From positions 42,134 to 106,133 of the forward strand of contig CAKPNG010000002.1 in the NCBI GenBank assembly GCA_934168325.1: a stretch of DNA of 64,000 nucleotides, in the 5' to 3' direction. The number at the start of each line of letters is the position of its first letter. Positions within the stretch are counted from its first letter, which is position 1. Below the pieces are notes generated by a model that was not told the DNA's origin, did not search any database, and worked only from the letters and a program-made list of their open reading frames with translations. This stretch comes from an uncultured Bacilli bacterium. GTDB taxonomy: Bacteria; Bacillota_I; Bacilli_A; RFN20; CAG-826. Below are positions 46,145-54,439 of this stretch, in pieces. A program made the translations under genes and the position numbers.

Positions 46145-46206
46145 CTCAAATTATTATTGAGAAAATGAGAAAGTTCACTAACTTAATGTAAATTTATATG
46201 TTTATT
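46145..46206 (-). promoter_or_regulatory. CRISPR leader with ATTTGAG anchor
   Basis: The 62 bp between csn2 and the first repeat. On the minus strand the last seven bases before the repeat are ATTTGAG, the leader-anchoring sequence known to fix new-spacer integration in streptococcal type II-A systems. No convincing promoter was found within it. Confidence 0.8.
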
Positions 46207-46875
46207 CTAATATTCGCAAAGATCATTATCAACAAATATATCATCGATATTTTCAATTGTTTTTTTAGCATCAATAAATCTTATATCTAATAATTTAATA
46301 TCATATAAAAGTAGCTCTTCTCTTAATAAATTAATATGATATTCATCAAAGTAATGCAAAAAATCAAAAGTAATAATGAGTATACTATTTTTAATTTCTT
46401 TTAAACATTTTAAATAATTTAGAAATAACATAAAAAATGATTTATTATTTTCTTCACTAAAACGAAATCTATATAGTGAAAGAATGTCTGAGGCTTTAGT
46501 TTTAACTTCATATTCCATCTTTTTATTAGAATTAAATGAAATATCAAACATTAATTCACCAGCTAATGTATCGATTTGACTTACTAAATTCGATTGCTTT
46601 GTTGATAGATTCTTATCTACATTTGCATATAATAGTTTTAAATTATTTTTATCATTCTCAGTTAGTTGGAAAATATCGCTTATAATCGATACATTTTTGA
46701 AAAATACTTTTTTTGAGTTATTTACTGTTAAATAAAAGCTATCTTCATATCCACTTTTAAATAATAAATAAATTTGATAATAAATCTGTAGACTAGAAAT
46801 ACTTAACGTTTTAATTGATTCAGAATCATCAAAACTAATTATTGTCTCAACATAGCCAATTTTTAAATCAATCAT
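46207..46875 (-). CDS. csn2: Csn2 adaptation protein
   Basis: A 222-residue protein in the type II-A position after cas2, with the size, hydrophobic pattern and C-terminal fold elements of Csn2 (beta-strand NSILIITFDFLHYFDE, then LLREELLLYDIKLLDIRF). Csn2 forms a ring that holds double-stranded DNA ends and is needed with Cas1-Cas2-Cas9 for spacer capture. Sequence identity to the streptococcal protein is low, so the call rests on position, length and pattern. Its ATG overlaps the cas2 stop (ATGA). Confidence 0.85.
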   Translation of the reverse strand: MIDLKIGYVETIISFDDSESIKTLSISSLQIYYQIYLLFKSGYEDSFYLTVNNSKKVFFKNVSIISDIFQLTENDKNNLKLLYANVDKNLSTKQSNLVSQIDTLAGELMFDISFNSNKKMEYEVKTKASDILSLYRFRFSEENNKSFFMLFLNYLKCLKEIKNSILIITFDFLHYFDEYHINLLREELLLYDIKLLDIRFIDAKKTIENIDDIFVDNDLCEY

Positions 46876-47192
46876 ATTTCTAATAACCTATCGTCACTTA
46901 ATTCAATATCGCTATTATTTTCACCAAGTAAAAAAGACATTGATGCAAATTGCTTTTCAGTAATAGACAAAGTAATGACATTCCCTTCTTTAGGTAAGCA
47001 ATCCTTAATTTTAGTTTGCGTAGATAATACACTTTGCATATCAATACTAAGTTTTACAAATACAGATTCTTGCAATCGATAAAAACCAAGAGAAATTATA
47101 TCTTTAACAAATTTTCTATAAGCTTTCCTTTGCCCGGTAGTCTCTACTGGTAAATCAAAAAATAATAAAGTACGCATAAATCTAAAATTCAT
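46872..47192 (-). CDS. cas2: Cas2
   Basis: A 106-residue protein that bridges Cas1 dimers in the integrase complex. Start at ATG 47192 (MNFRFMRTLLFFDLPVETT), which aligns with type II Cas2 N-termini and lies inside the end of cas1 (11-bp overlap); the frame extends further upstream without family similarity. Conserved parts are LLFFDLP (catalytic-position Asp), RKAYRKFVKDI and LSITEKQFASM. It ends with TGA overlapping csn2. Confidence 0.95.
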   Translation of the reverse strand: MNFRFMRTLLFFDLPVETTGQRKAYRKFVKDIISLGFYRLQESVFVKLSIDMQSVLSTQTKIKDCLPKEGNVITLSITEKQFASMSFLLGENNSDIELSDDRLLEI

Positions 47193-48047
47193 ATTCGATA
47201 AATAGAGGATCTTTCTTTGAATCATTAAGATAATTTAATAAATTTAATATATAAAGATGAATTGCGTTTTCTAAAAACATCTCATTTCCGTTAAATGTAA
47301 CTTTAAAAGAAAGTATAGAATTTAAAATTGTTTTATAATTAGTTTCATCGATATTTTTACACTTAACATAATAATCAACTATAACTCTTAATGGTTCAAT
47401 AAAATCATAGGTTAGATTAAATGGATTTGTTTCTCCAATATGGTGTATCCCTATCTCAGTTAAAATCCACAGCATTTGATTTCTCTATTTATAGCAGAAG
47501 CAATAATAGAATATCCGTAATTCAAATATTTATTGATATTTGTATCCGATCCCCTTACAAAATCTTTTCCAAACAATGAATTAAAATACACTTTCGCTGC
47601 GTGGCCTTCTCTATTAGTAGAATCACCTAACTCGACTTCATTTATGTAAACTCTCAGCTTATTAGCAGCATCTAAATTATTAAGGAACAGAAGAAATTTT
47701 AGTTCAGTAAATATTTTTTGTTTTATTATTAACATCCATAAATAAACTTTTACTTCCTTATTCCAATTAATTTGCTGACATATTTTTGAATAATTAGAAT
47801 AGTTTTGATAATAACCAACCAATTCAGAACAAGGATTATTTTTTTCATCACAGAAAATCAACTTAATTTTATTTGATATAATTTTAGCTATTAACGCAGA
47901 TGTTAAGCAACTTTGGATATTTTGGATAAGTATATTATTGATATCTGATAATGGTATTTTTATCTCTTGGTCTCCCCTTATAACTAAATAATTTAAAGAA
48001 TATTCTAATTTTGCTCTGTTTTTAATAACAACTGTTCTAAATCCCAT
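47182..48047 (-). pseudogene. cas1: Cas1 integrase, split by a one-base frameshift
   Basis: Two frames together make a normal type II Cas1 of about 289 residues. The first (48047-47460) runs from MGFRTVVIKNRAKLEYS through NREGHAAKVYFNSLFGKDF to INREIKCCGF and stops. The second (ending 47182) continues LTEIGIHHIGETNPFNLTYDFIEP. The sequence at about 47463-47466 has four T on the coding strand where five would give CGFLTEIG. The catalytic Glu of NREGH falls in the first part and the His and Asp/Glu of GIHH...DFIEP in the second, so the break separates the active site. An ATG at 47475 could start the second piece. Loss of spacer acquisition or a homopolymer error are the options. Confidence 0.9.
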
Positions 48048-51000
48048 TAATTAAAAATAAATTCCTTTTTATATAGACCAGTATTTGATTCAAAGATAAT
48101 TTTAAATTTTTGCTTAACATTTTTATTTAAATTTAAAACACCAGAAGATGTTGAGAAGCCAACATAGGAAAGGTTAACAGAGCTACGCTCGTTGGTTTTC
48201 AAATAAGAGAGCAATTCGTTGATTGTAAATATTTGTAGTAAAATATGTAATTCATTAAATTTAGTTTTTAACTCATTTACATTTTTATTTAAAGTTAAAC
48301 TAAATTTATATTGATAAATGTTTGTTCTAAAAAGATTAAGTAAATACTCTAAAAGTAAATTTAATTCATCCGAATTTAAAGTGTCCACTTCACCCTTATT
48401 ATTTTTTTGTATAATTACTTCGTTAAAATTAGAATTAATGTAACATTTATTAAGCTTTTCAACAACTTCATTAATCTTTTCTTTTTGAACATTGATTTTT
48501 ATTTTATAAAAAGATAGTTTACTTATAAAGTTATCAATTTTCTTAATTATTTTGATTAATTTATAAGGGAAAAATCTTTCAATTGCATTTTGTTGATATA
48601 AATAGTCATTATTTTTTCCAGGGATAATAAATTCACAATCATTAATTTTAATTTTTGTATTTATTTTTAACTTATCTAGCAAAATCTCATACCCATTTTT
48701 ATACGTTTTGTCTAAATATTCCTTGCTATTATTAGAATATACATTTGGTATTGGTTCGATTATGGTTTCATTATCATTAGTCCTTAATAAGACATAAAAA
48801 CCAAAGGCATATGATAATAATCCTCCGTATTTAGCAGTTGGAAGATTATTTTTAACCGGTATATTAGATCCATCATTTGCAGGATATATTGTTGATTTTT
48901 TAAATAAACCTTTACCAATATAAGTTCTGGTTTTAGTAAAAATAAATTTATAGTTATAAATAACATCTTTTAATTCATCAAATTGCTTTTTATGATTATT
49001 GATGTACCATTCACATATTTTTTCAGGATTAATTGTATAATGCTTATTCTTAATATAATTCAAAAAAGAAGGATTTTCAGTTTTATTAATAGTCCAATTT
49101 TTAAGTAGTTGTCTCATTCTTTCATTGACAGCAGATCCAACAAATATATTTAAAAAAGCATCATGAGCGTGATGGAAATTATTTGCTGTTCTTGATTTTA
49201 TTAAATCGTATTTTTGTCTAAAATCACTAACATTTTCTGCTTTAGAGAAAACTATATTATTTTCATCAACATTATAATAATCTTTTAAAACATCTCTTAA
49301 TCCAATTACAGATTGATTTGTTGTCGAGATTTGCCTATTTGCAAATCCTTCAAGTAAAGAGTCATCGATTGTATCTGTAGCAGTTAAGGCTATATATTTA
49401 CGATTAGAAATCAATTGCGATTTTAATAACATCTTATAGAATTTAATCGCTGCGCTTCTTCCTCCGTTTTGTGGCCAAAGATCAATATTTGATAATGGAT
49501 ATATATCTTGTTTGCTATTATTAAACTTTTTTAAAGTTAAAACTTTATTTTCTAATGAATCATTTTTAATTAAGGAACGAGGAATAATATGGTCAACATC
49601 ATAATCGTTGAGATCTTTTATTTCGATTGGATTTCCAGTATACATATCTTTTCCAAGTTGTAAAAAGTATAAATAGTATTTTTCACTATTTAAAGTTGAA
49701 GGATCTAATTCGTTCAAATCTTTAAGTAAGTTTTCAACACTACTATCTATACCTGATTTTTTAATTTTATTTTGTACATTATCAAAACGAGTAATTGTTT
49801 TTTCTTTTTTATTTTTATTTGATCTAGCACATTCTATATAAAACTCAAAATCTTGAGAAACATCACATTTCAAGAAAATAGCTAATTCTTCTATAATCCT
49901 ACAAGATAAAATAGTAGGTCTTTTTGAAATCTTAGGAAGATAAGAATCTTCTATAAATTGATCAATAGATACGGTAATATCTGAACTTTCGTTTTCTTTC
50001 TTAATAATTGTTTTAAAATCATATTCATTTTGGCCTTCTAAAATTTCATTAAGCGTTGCTGGAGCTTCTTTTTCTCCATTATATTTTTTTAAAATCGAGA
50101 GAATTGTTTCGTTTATTACTTCTCCATTTTTGTCAATTGGGTGAATTTCATTTAATAATTTACCACTTAATCTTGAAAATTTAGAATAATTAAATGATTT
50201 AATTGTCTTAATTTGGGAATCAGTTAAATTATATTGATTCTTTAATCTGGAAACTAAAATAGTTTTATCTTCAAATATTGCAATATCTCTAATTATTTGT
50301 TCTATTATTTTTGATTTTTTATCTACTTCATCTAAAGAACCAAAAACTTTTAAGAAATCATATAAACTAGATAAAGAGAATAAATTATTATCAACTTCTT
50401 TGTCTTTACCGTTTTTATAAGTGATATGAGCTTCTATTTTTAATTTGTTTGAAATATATGTTTCTAAGTCTTTTCTAGTAATTTTACGTTTTTTGCTATA
50501 AAAATTATTAATTAAGTCTTCTTTAGCATCGTTATCAAAGTAAAATTTGCCATTAACATATAAAGTATTTAATTGTTGATAAACAAGATATTTTTGAAAA
50601 ATAATTGAGTCTTTTGGTAAACAATATTCATTTATTAAATATGTACATTTATTTTGCATTCTTTGAATAAATTCAGTTGCACTTGCATCCAAATCTACAG
50701 TTTCATTAAAATTCCATGGTCTTATAGGATTATTAGTTTTTCTTTTAATCCAAGCATGGTTATTTTCATCTTTTTCATCATAATTTAGTGATAAAGGTCC
50801 AACATAATAAGGAATTTTAAATGTTAATAAAGACATGATTTTATCTTTATTAACATATCCATCTTTATCTTTTTCTAAAAAGAAATTATAGAATTTAGAT
50901 TGATTATCAATTATTTTTTTCATTACAAAATAATTTAATTGATAAGGTAAATTCCCATTAGAGCTATCGCTTTGAGTTAATAAGAAATCATCAGAATTAA

Positions 51001-52261
51001 TTCTTTCTAATAATTCTTTAGCTATATCTGATTCTTCATTAAATTGGAATTCTTTCTTTAAATAATCAATAAATACAAATCTATTTAAGGTAACTTTATC
51101 ATCTTTTTTTCTATGTAATTTTTCTTTTGTATGTGTATTTTTATCATAATTATGTCTTGCTAAATAGGCATATGATTTAAGATTGGTCGTTGAATTAAAT
51201 ACTTCTTCGTATTTATCTTCATGAAATGTTTTTATGTATAACTTTAATAATTTTAAATCCTTGCCATATCTATCAAATCTTTCAATCATCGCAGTAGGTA
51301 AATCAGTCGAAACAAATTTATTAATATATAATGATTGATACATTGAGAATAAAATTTCTATATTCGAAATAAAGTCTGCTGAATCAGAATATTCTGCCTT
51401 TAGTTCACTTAATTTATCTAAAATATCATCAGCAAAAGATATTTTTACACTGGCTGGTTCTTCGCTTATTATGTATTTTCCAATTTCAACGCTACTTCCG
51501 GCTAATAATGAAGCAACAAATTCTATCAACGCATTCTTTTTCTCTGATTCCTTATTAATAATCTTTATAAAGCTTTCTTTTCTTAAAGATATTTTTTTAT
51601 TTATTTTATTAGCAACAATTAAATCTTTTACTATTTGAGAATCAATTATTGGTAAGTCTAATTTTTCAAATTTATCTAAAGTATGAAATTGTTCAAATGC
51701 ATTGTTTAATTGTTCAACAAAATCATCAATATTAATCTCGGAAGAATAGTTTTCTGGATTTACCGGATTTAAAAAATTCCCACGATATTTTATTAAATGC
51801 CTTAAAGCTAAATAAATTAATCTAATATCTTCTTTTTTATTTGATTCCATCAAATATTTTTGTAAATGATAAATGGTTTTAAATTTCTTAAAATATGTTT
51901 TGTCGTTAAAATATTTATCAATAAATAGTGTGTATTTATCCTTTTTGTTAGATCTATCTTCAAGTTTTAAAAAAGATTCATCTAGTCTTTCAAAGAAAGT
52001 AAGATCTATTTTATTTATTTCTTCAGCAAAAATTTCATTTAAATAATTTAATCTTTCTTTTCTTCTTCTAAGTCTTCTTCTTTGACAGCGGTAGGTTCTA
52101 CGTAATTTATTTGGATCACTATCTCCACTAGCTTGTTCTTCAAACATTAAAACACCTAGAAGTTTCTTACCTTTTTTAGATATTAAATTATTTTCTAAAT
52201 CCGTTACTGCCCATCCAATCGAGTTTGTTCCGACATCAAGTCCTATTCTATATTTTGCCAT
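48047..52261 (-). CDS. cas9: Cas9 endonuclease, type II-A
   Basis: 1404 residues from ATG 52261 (MAKYRIGLDVG), preceded by GGAGG at 5 bases. A longer frame to 52291 would run through the tracrRNA promoter and lacks an SD sequence. RuvC-I is GLDVGTNSIGWAV (Asp9). An Arg-rich bridge helix (RRTYRCQRRRLRRRKERL) follows. RuvC-II is FYIECARSN (Glu810). HNH is YDVDHIIPRS (His891). RuvC-III is HHAHDAFLNIFVG (Asp1034). The C-terminal PAM-interacting part follows. All catalytic residues are present, so interference should work even if adaptation is lost. Its stop shares a base with the cas1 start. PAM is not deducible here. Confidence 0.97.
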   Translation of the reverse strand: MAKYRIGLDVGTNSIGWAVTDLENNLISKKGKKLLGVLMFEEQASGDSDPNKLRRTYRCQRRRLRRRKERLNYLNEIFAEEINKIDLTFFERLDESFLKLEDRSNKKDKYTLFIDKYFNDKTYFKKFKTIYHLQKYLMESNKKEDIRLIYLALRHLIKYRGNFLNPVNPENYSSEINIDDFVEQLNNAFEQFHTLDKFEKLDLPIIDSQIVKDLIVANKINKKISLRKESFIKIINKESEKKNALIEFVASLLAGSSVEIGKYIISEEPASVKISFADDILDKLSELKAEYSDSADFISNIEILFSMYQSLYINKFVSTDLPTAMIERFDRYGKDLKLLKLYIKTFHEDKYEEVFNSTTNLKSYAYLARHNYDKNTHTKEKLHRKKDDKVTLNRFVFIDYLKKEFQFNEESDIAKELLERINSDDFLLTQSDSSNGNLPYQLNYFVMKKIIDNQSKFYNFFLEKDKDGYVNKDKIMSLLTFKIPYYVGPLSLNYDEKDENNHAWIKRKTNNPIRPWNFNETVDLDASATEFIQRMQNKCTYLINEYCLPKDSIIFQKYLVYQQLNTLYVNGKFYFDNDAKEDLINNFYSKKRKITRKDLETYISNKLKIEAHITYKNGKDKEVDNNLFSLSSLYDFLKVFGSLDEVDKKSKIIEQIIRDIAIFEDKTILVSRLKNQYNLTDSQIKTIKSFNYSKFSRLSGKLLNEIHPIDKNGEVINETILSILKKYNGEKEAPATLNEILEGQNEYDFKTIIKKENESSDITVSIDQFIEDSYLPKISKRPTILSCRIIEELAIFLKCDVSQDFEFYIECARSNKNKKEKTITRFDNVQNKIKKSGIDSSVENLLKDLNELDPSTLNSEKYYLYFLQLGKDMYTGNPIEIKDLNDYDVDHIIPRSLIKNDSLENKVLTLKKFNNSKQDIYPLSNIDLWPQNGGRSAAIKFYKMLLKSQLISNRKYIALTATDTIDDSLLEGFANRQISTTNQSVIGLRDVLKDYYNVDENNIVFSKAENVSDFRQKYDLIKSRTANNFHHAHDAFLNIFVGSAVNERMRQLLKNWTINKTENPSFLNYIKNKHYTINPEKICEWYINNHKKQFDELKDVIYNYKFIFTKTRTYIGKGLFKKSTIYPANDGSNIPVKNNLPTAKYGGLLSYAFGFYVLLRTNDNETIIEPIPNVYSNNSKEYLDKTYKNGYEILLDKLKINTKIKINDCEFIIPGKNNDYLYQQNAIERFFPYKLIKIIKKIDNFISKLSFYKIKINVQKEKINEVVEKLNKCYINSNFNEVIIQKNNKGEVDTLNSDELNLLLEYLLNLFRTNIYQYKFSLTLNKNVNELKTKFNELHILLQIFTINELLSYLKTNERSSVNLSYVGFSTSSGVLNLNKNVKQKFKIIFESNTGLYKKEFIFN

Positions 52262-52284
52262 ATGTACCTCCGAGAAAAATTTAT

Positions 52285-52313
52285 TTGACAAATGATAAAT
52301 TGATAGTTATTAT
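52285..52313 (+). promoter_or_regulatory. tracrRNA promoter
   Basis: TTGACA (52285-52290), exactly 17-bp spacer, TATTAT (52308-52313). It faces away from cas9 and begins 24 bp from its start codon. Confidence 0.85.
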
Positions 52314-52318
52314 AAAGA

Positions 52319-52388
52319 TGATTTACATCACAAAGTTCAAATTAGCTTTATGCGAAATCATATTGAGATACGGTGTATCTCTTTTTTT
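52319..52388 (+). ncRNA. tracrRNA (short, about 70 nt)
   Basis: The anti-repeat GATTTACATCAC (52320-52331) is an exact complement of crRNA repeat bases 9-20. A bulge AAAGT follows, then TCAAAT (52337-52342) pairs with the crRNA 5' end GTTTGA; this gives the upper stem, bulge and lower stem that Cas9 needs. The nexus GCTTTATGC and GAAATCA (52345-52360) resembles the Streptococcus thermophilus CRISPR1 type. The terminator GAGATAC/GTATCTC with seven T (52365-52388) closes it. Divergent from cas9. Confidence 0.93.
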
Positions 52389-52454
52389 ATATTGACATTA
52401 TACAATATAACGAATTTATTTTAAATACTTACGATCTAAAATAATGTATCACAT

Positions 52455-54197
52455 TTATATATTTGCATTATTATAATCCGAAATATATTTTTTAAGGTAT
52501 TCTTGAAGGTTTTTATCACAGCAATAAATATAACAACCTTTAATTCCTCTAGTCATTAATATTTTATAAGTATTTAGTATATACATTTTTAAAGTCTCAA
52601 AATTGACACTCTTTTTAACATTAACATCATAAAAATTATCTTTATTAATTTCTATTATATTTTTCTCTTTATTAAAAGTTATTTCTTTTCCAAATATAAC
52701 TCCAACATAATTTAAATCATATCCTTGTAATCTATGAACACATCCAATAGTTTCTTTTCCACTTTCATCTAAAATAAAGTTATCACTTTTAATATTCCAA
52801 ATATATTTATAATTATCTATTTCTATATCATATTTATTTTGTTTTTTAGCTTCTAATAAGCTTAGCCCATTACTTTTCCAAAGCCAAGAATAACCTGCAC
52901 ATACTCTAGATAACCCAAATTGCTTATCTAAAGTTCTTATTTTAGTAACTAATTCATTTACATCATCAAATATTTTAAAATCAAATATACTAGGATCAAA
53001 TTCTATTTTATTTATATTTCTAACATTTAAAATATCATCAACATATTTAATATAATTCTTATTTCCTTTACATCTTAATTGACTTTTTAATTCATATATT
53101 TTTGCATCTTTAGTTAATTCATTAAATACATCTTTTGAGATATCACTACCTTTAATTGATTGATTTTCATCATATACCAAAACAGCATATTTACATGATT
53201 TTAATAGCATTTCTAACTGATTAGTTTTGTTATAATCAAGGTTAAGTAATTTAGCACAATCTTGGAATGATTTATAGTTTTGAATATTCTTTCTAGTTGT
53301 CAATCTATGAGATTCATCTACTATTAAAATGTCATAAGGTTCATCGATAGATTTAATAGCTTCTGAAGGTCCTATTACTAGACTTTTAGATAATCCACAT
53401 TTAATATCTTTAAATACCTTTCCTATTGTTTCTCTTAATGCAGCCATAGGTGAAACATAACCTATTTTTAATTTATTGTGAGTAATAGAAAAAGATTTTA
53501 AAGCTAATAAAGTATTTAAATCATAATTTAAAAAGTTTTCACTATCTATATCATCATCATTAATTTCTATATTTTGTCCATTTATTAATTTGTATATTAA
53601 ATTAATTAATAATATAGTTTTACCACTTCCTGGTTCACCTTTAACTACACTAATTCCAGTTCTTTCTTGATCTAATGTATTTATAATGTCATTAATTATA
53701 TCGTTACAAGCATCATTTTGTTCACTAGTTAAAGCGTGATATGGAGAAAACTTAAAAATATCATTATTTTGTAATGTTAATACACTATCTTTAATATTTA
53801 CTCCATGTTTACTTAATTCTACCCATATAGAATCTAATTTATTTAAATATAAAGATTTTTGATAATAATTATGATATTTAGATTGTCCATTATTTAAATT
53901 TTGTAATCTATATACGTTATCAGCTGAAAATAAATGAATTAAATTTTGTTCAATATCTAAAATTGCAGATTTATTAAATTGTTTATCATAAATTATATAG
54001 AAATCTTTTAATCTTCTTCTTCTTTCATTTTGATAATGTTGAGAAAATCTAGTACCGATATTTTGAGTTTCACCAACATATATTTCTTCATTATTAGCAA
54101 TCAAATAAACTACTGGCCAATTATCTAGCTCAGCAAAACTATTAATAATATCTAAGCTTTCGTTTTTAAAATCTAATTTAGTTATTGTACCAATCAT
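52455..54197 (-). CDS. GIY-YIG nuclease domain fused to DUF2075-type helicase/ATPase
   Basis: A 580-residue protein. Residues 25-110 form a GIY-YIG nuclease (VVYLIANNEEIYVGETQNIGTRFSQH, with the downstream Glu in ILDIEQNLIH). From about residue 150 there is an SF1-like helicase core of the DUF2075 family: Walker A VVKGEPGSGKTI, Walker B YDILIVDESHRL, motif III-like YAVLVYDENQSI, and the C-terminal QGYDLNYVGVIFG and LMTRGIKGCYIYC. The combination acts on DNA or RNA ends or branches, and similar fusions are found in defence and stress islands. It is the neighbour of the CRISPR locus, on the same strand as cas9 but upstream of it, with 194 bp between that also hold the tracrRNA. Confidence 0.85.
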   Translation of the reverse strand: MIGTITKLDFKNESLDIINSFAELDNWPVVYLIANNEEIYVGETQNIGTRFSQHYQNERRRRLKDFYIIYDKQFNKSAILDIEQNLIHLFSADNVYRLQNLNNGQSKYHNYYQKSLYLNKLDSIWVELSKHGVNIKDSVLTLQNNDIFKFSPYHALTSEQNDACNDIINDIINTLDQERTGISVVKGEPGSGKTILLINLIYKLINGQNIEINDDDIDSENFLNYDLNTLLALKSFSITHNKLKIGYVSPMAALRETIGKVFKDIKCGLSKSLVIGPSEAIKSIDEPYDILIVDESHRLTTRKNIQNYKSFQDCAKLLNLDYNKTNQLEMLLKSCKYAVLVYDENQSIKGSDISKDVFNELTKDAKIYELKSQLRCKGNKNYIKYVDDILNVRNINKIEFDPSIFDFKIFDDVNELVTKIRTLDKQFGLSRVCAGYSWLWKSNGLSLLEAKKQNKYDIEIDNYKYIWNIKSDNFILDESGKETIGCVHRLQGYDLNYVGVIFGKEITFNKEKNIIEINKDNFYDVNVKKSVNFETLKMYILNTYKILMTRGIKGCYIYCCDKNLQEYLKKYISDYNNANI

Positions 54198-54377
54198 TAT
54201 TTATTCCTTAATTTCATATAACATAAATATAACACTTTTTAATTTATTTACGAATTTTATTTATAAATAAATGAATAATTTTTATAAGAAATTTTCTTTT
54301 ACTAAATATTCAATTTCTGAAAAAATAACAGGTTTCTGCAGACTTTTTATCTAGATTTACATAGTTTTTAAGTATTT

Positions 54378-54409
54378 TAAAAGCCTTTAAACGATTTAGT
54401 CTAAAGGCT
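54378..54409 (-). terminator. Terminator of the secreted endonuclease gene
   Basis: AGCCTTTA pairs with TAAAGGCT (8 bp, 12-base loop) followed by TTTT on the minus strand. The rest of 54198-54439 shows no gene. Confidence 0.65.
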
Positions 54410-54439
54410 AATAATTAATCATGTAATAAGTAATTAAGA

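Noticed and set aside
46872..46875. Mycoplasma code (TGA as Trp)
   Set aside because: cas2 ends at TGA exactly where the family ends and csn2 starts in overlap, and Trp is coded by TGG throughout, so TGA is a stop.
47182..47475. The 97-residue frame as a separate gene
   Set aside because: It is the C-terminal part of Cas1 in another frame; joining at the T run restores a normal Cas1, so it is annotated with the broken cas1.
48784..48966. Short frame within cas9
   Set aside because: Alternative frame of a conserved gene with no own signals.
52262..52291. Cas9 start ten codons upstream (MSNKFFSEVH)
   Set aside because: No SD, the extension crosses the tracrRNA promoter, and Cas9 proteins begin at the MxxKYxIGLD position, which has GGAGG at 5 bases.
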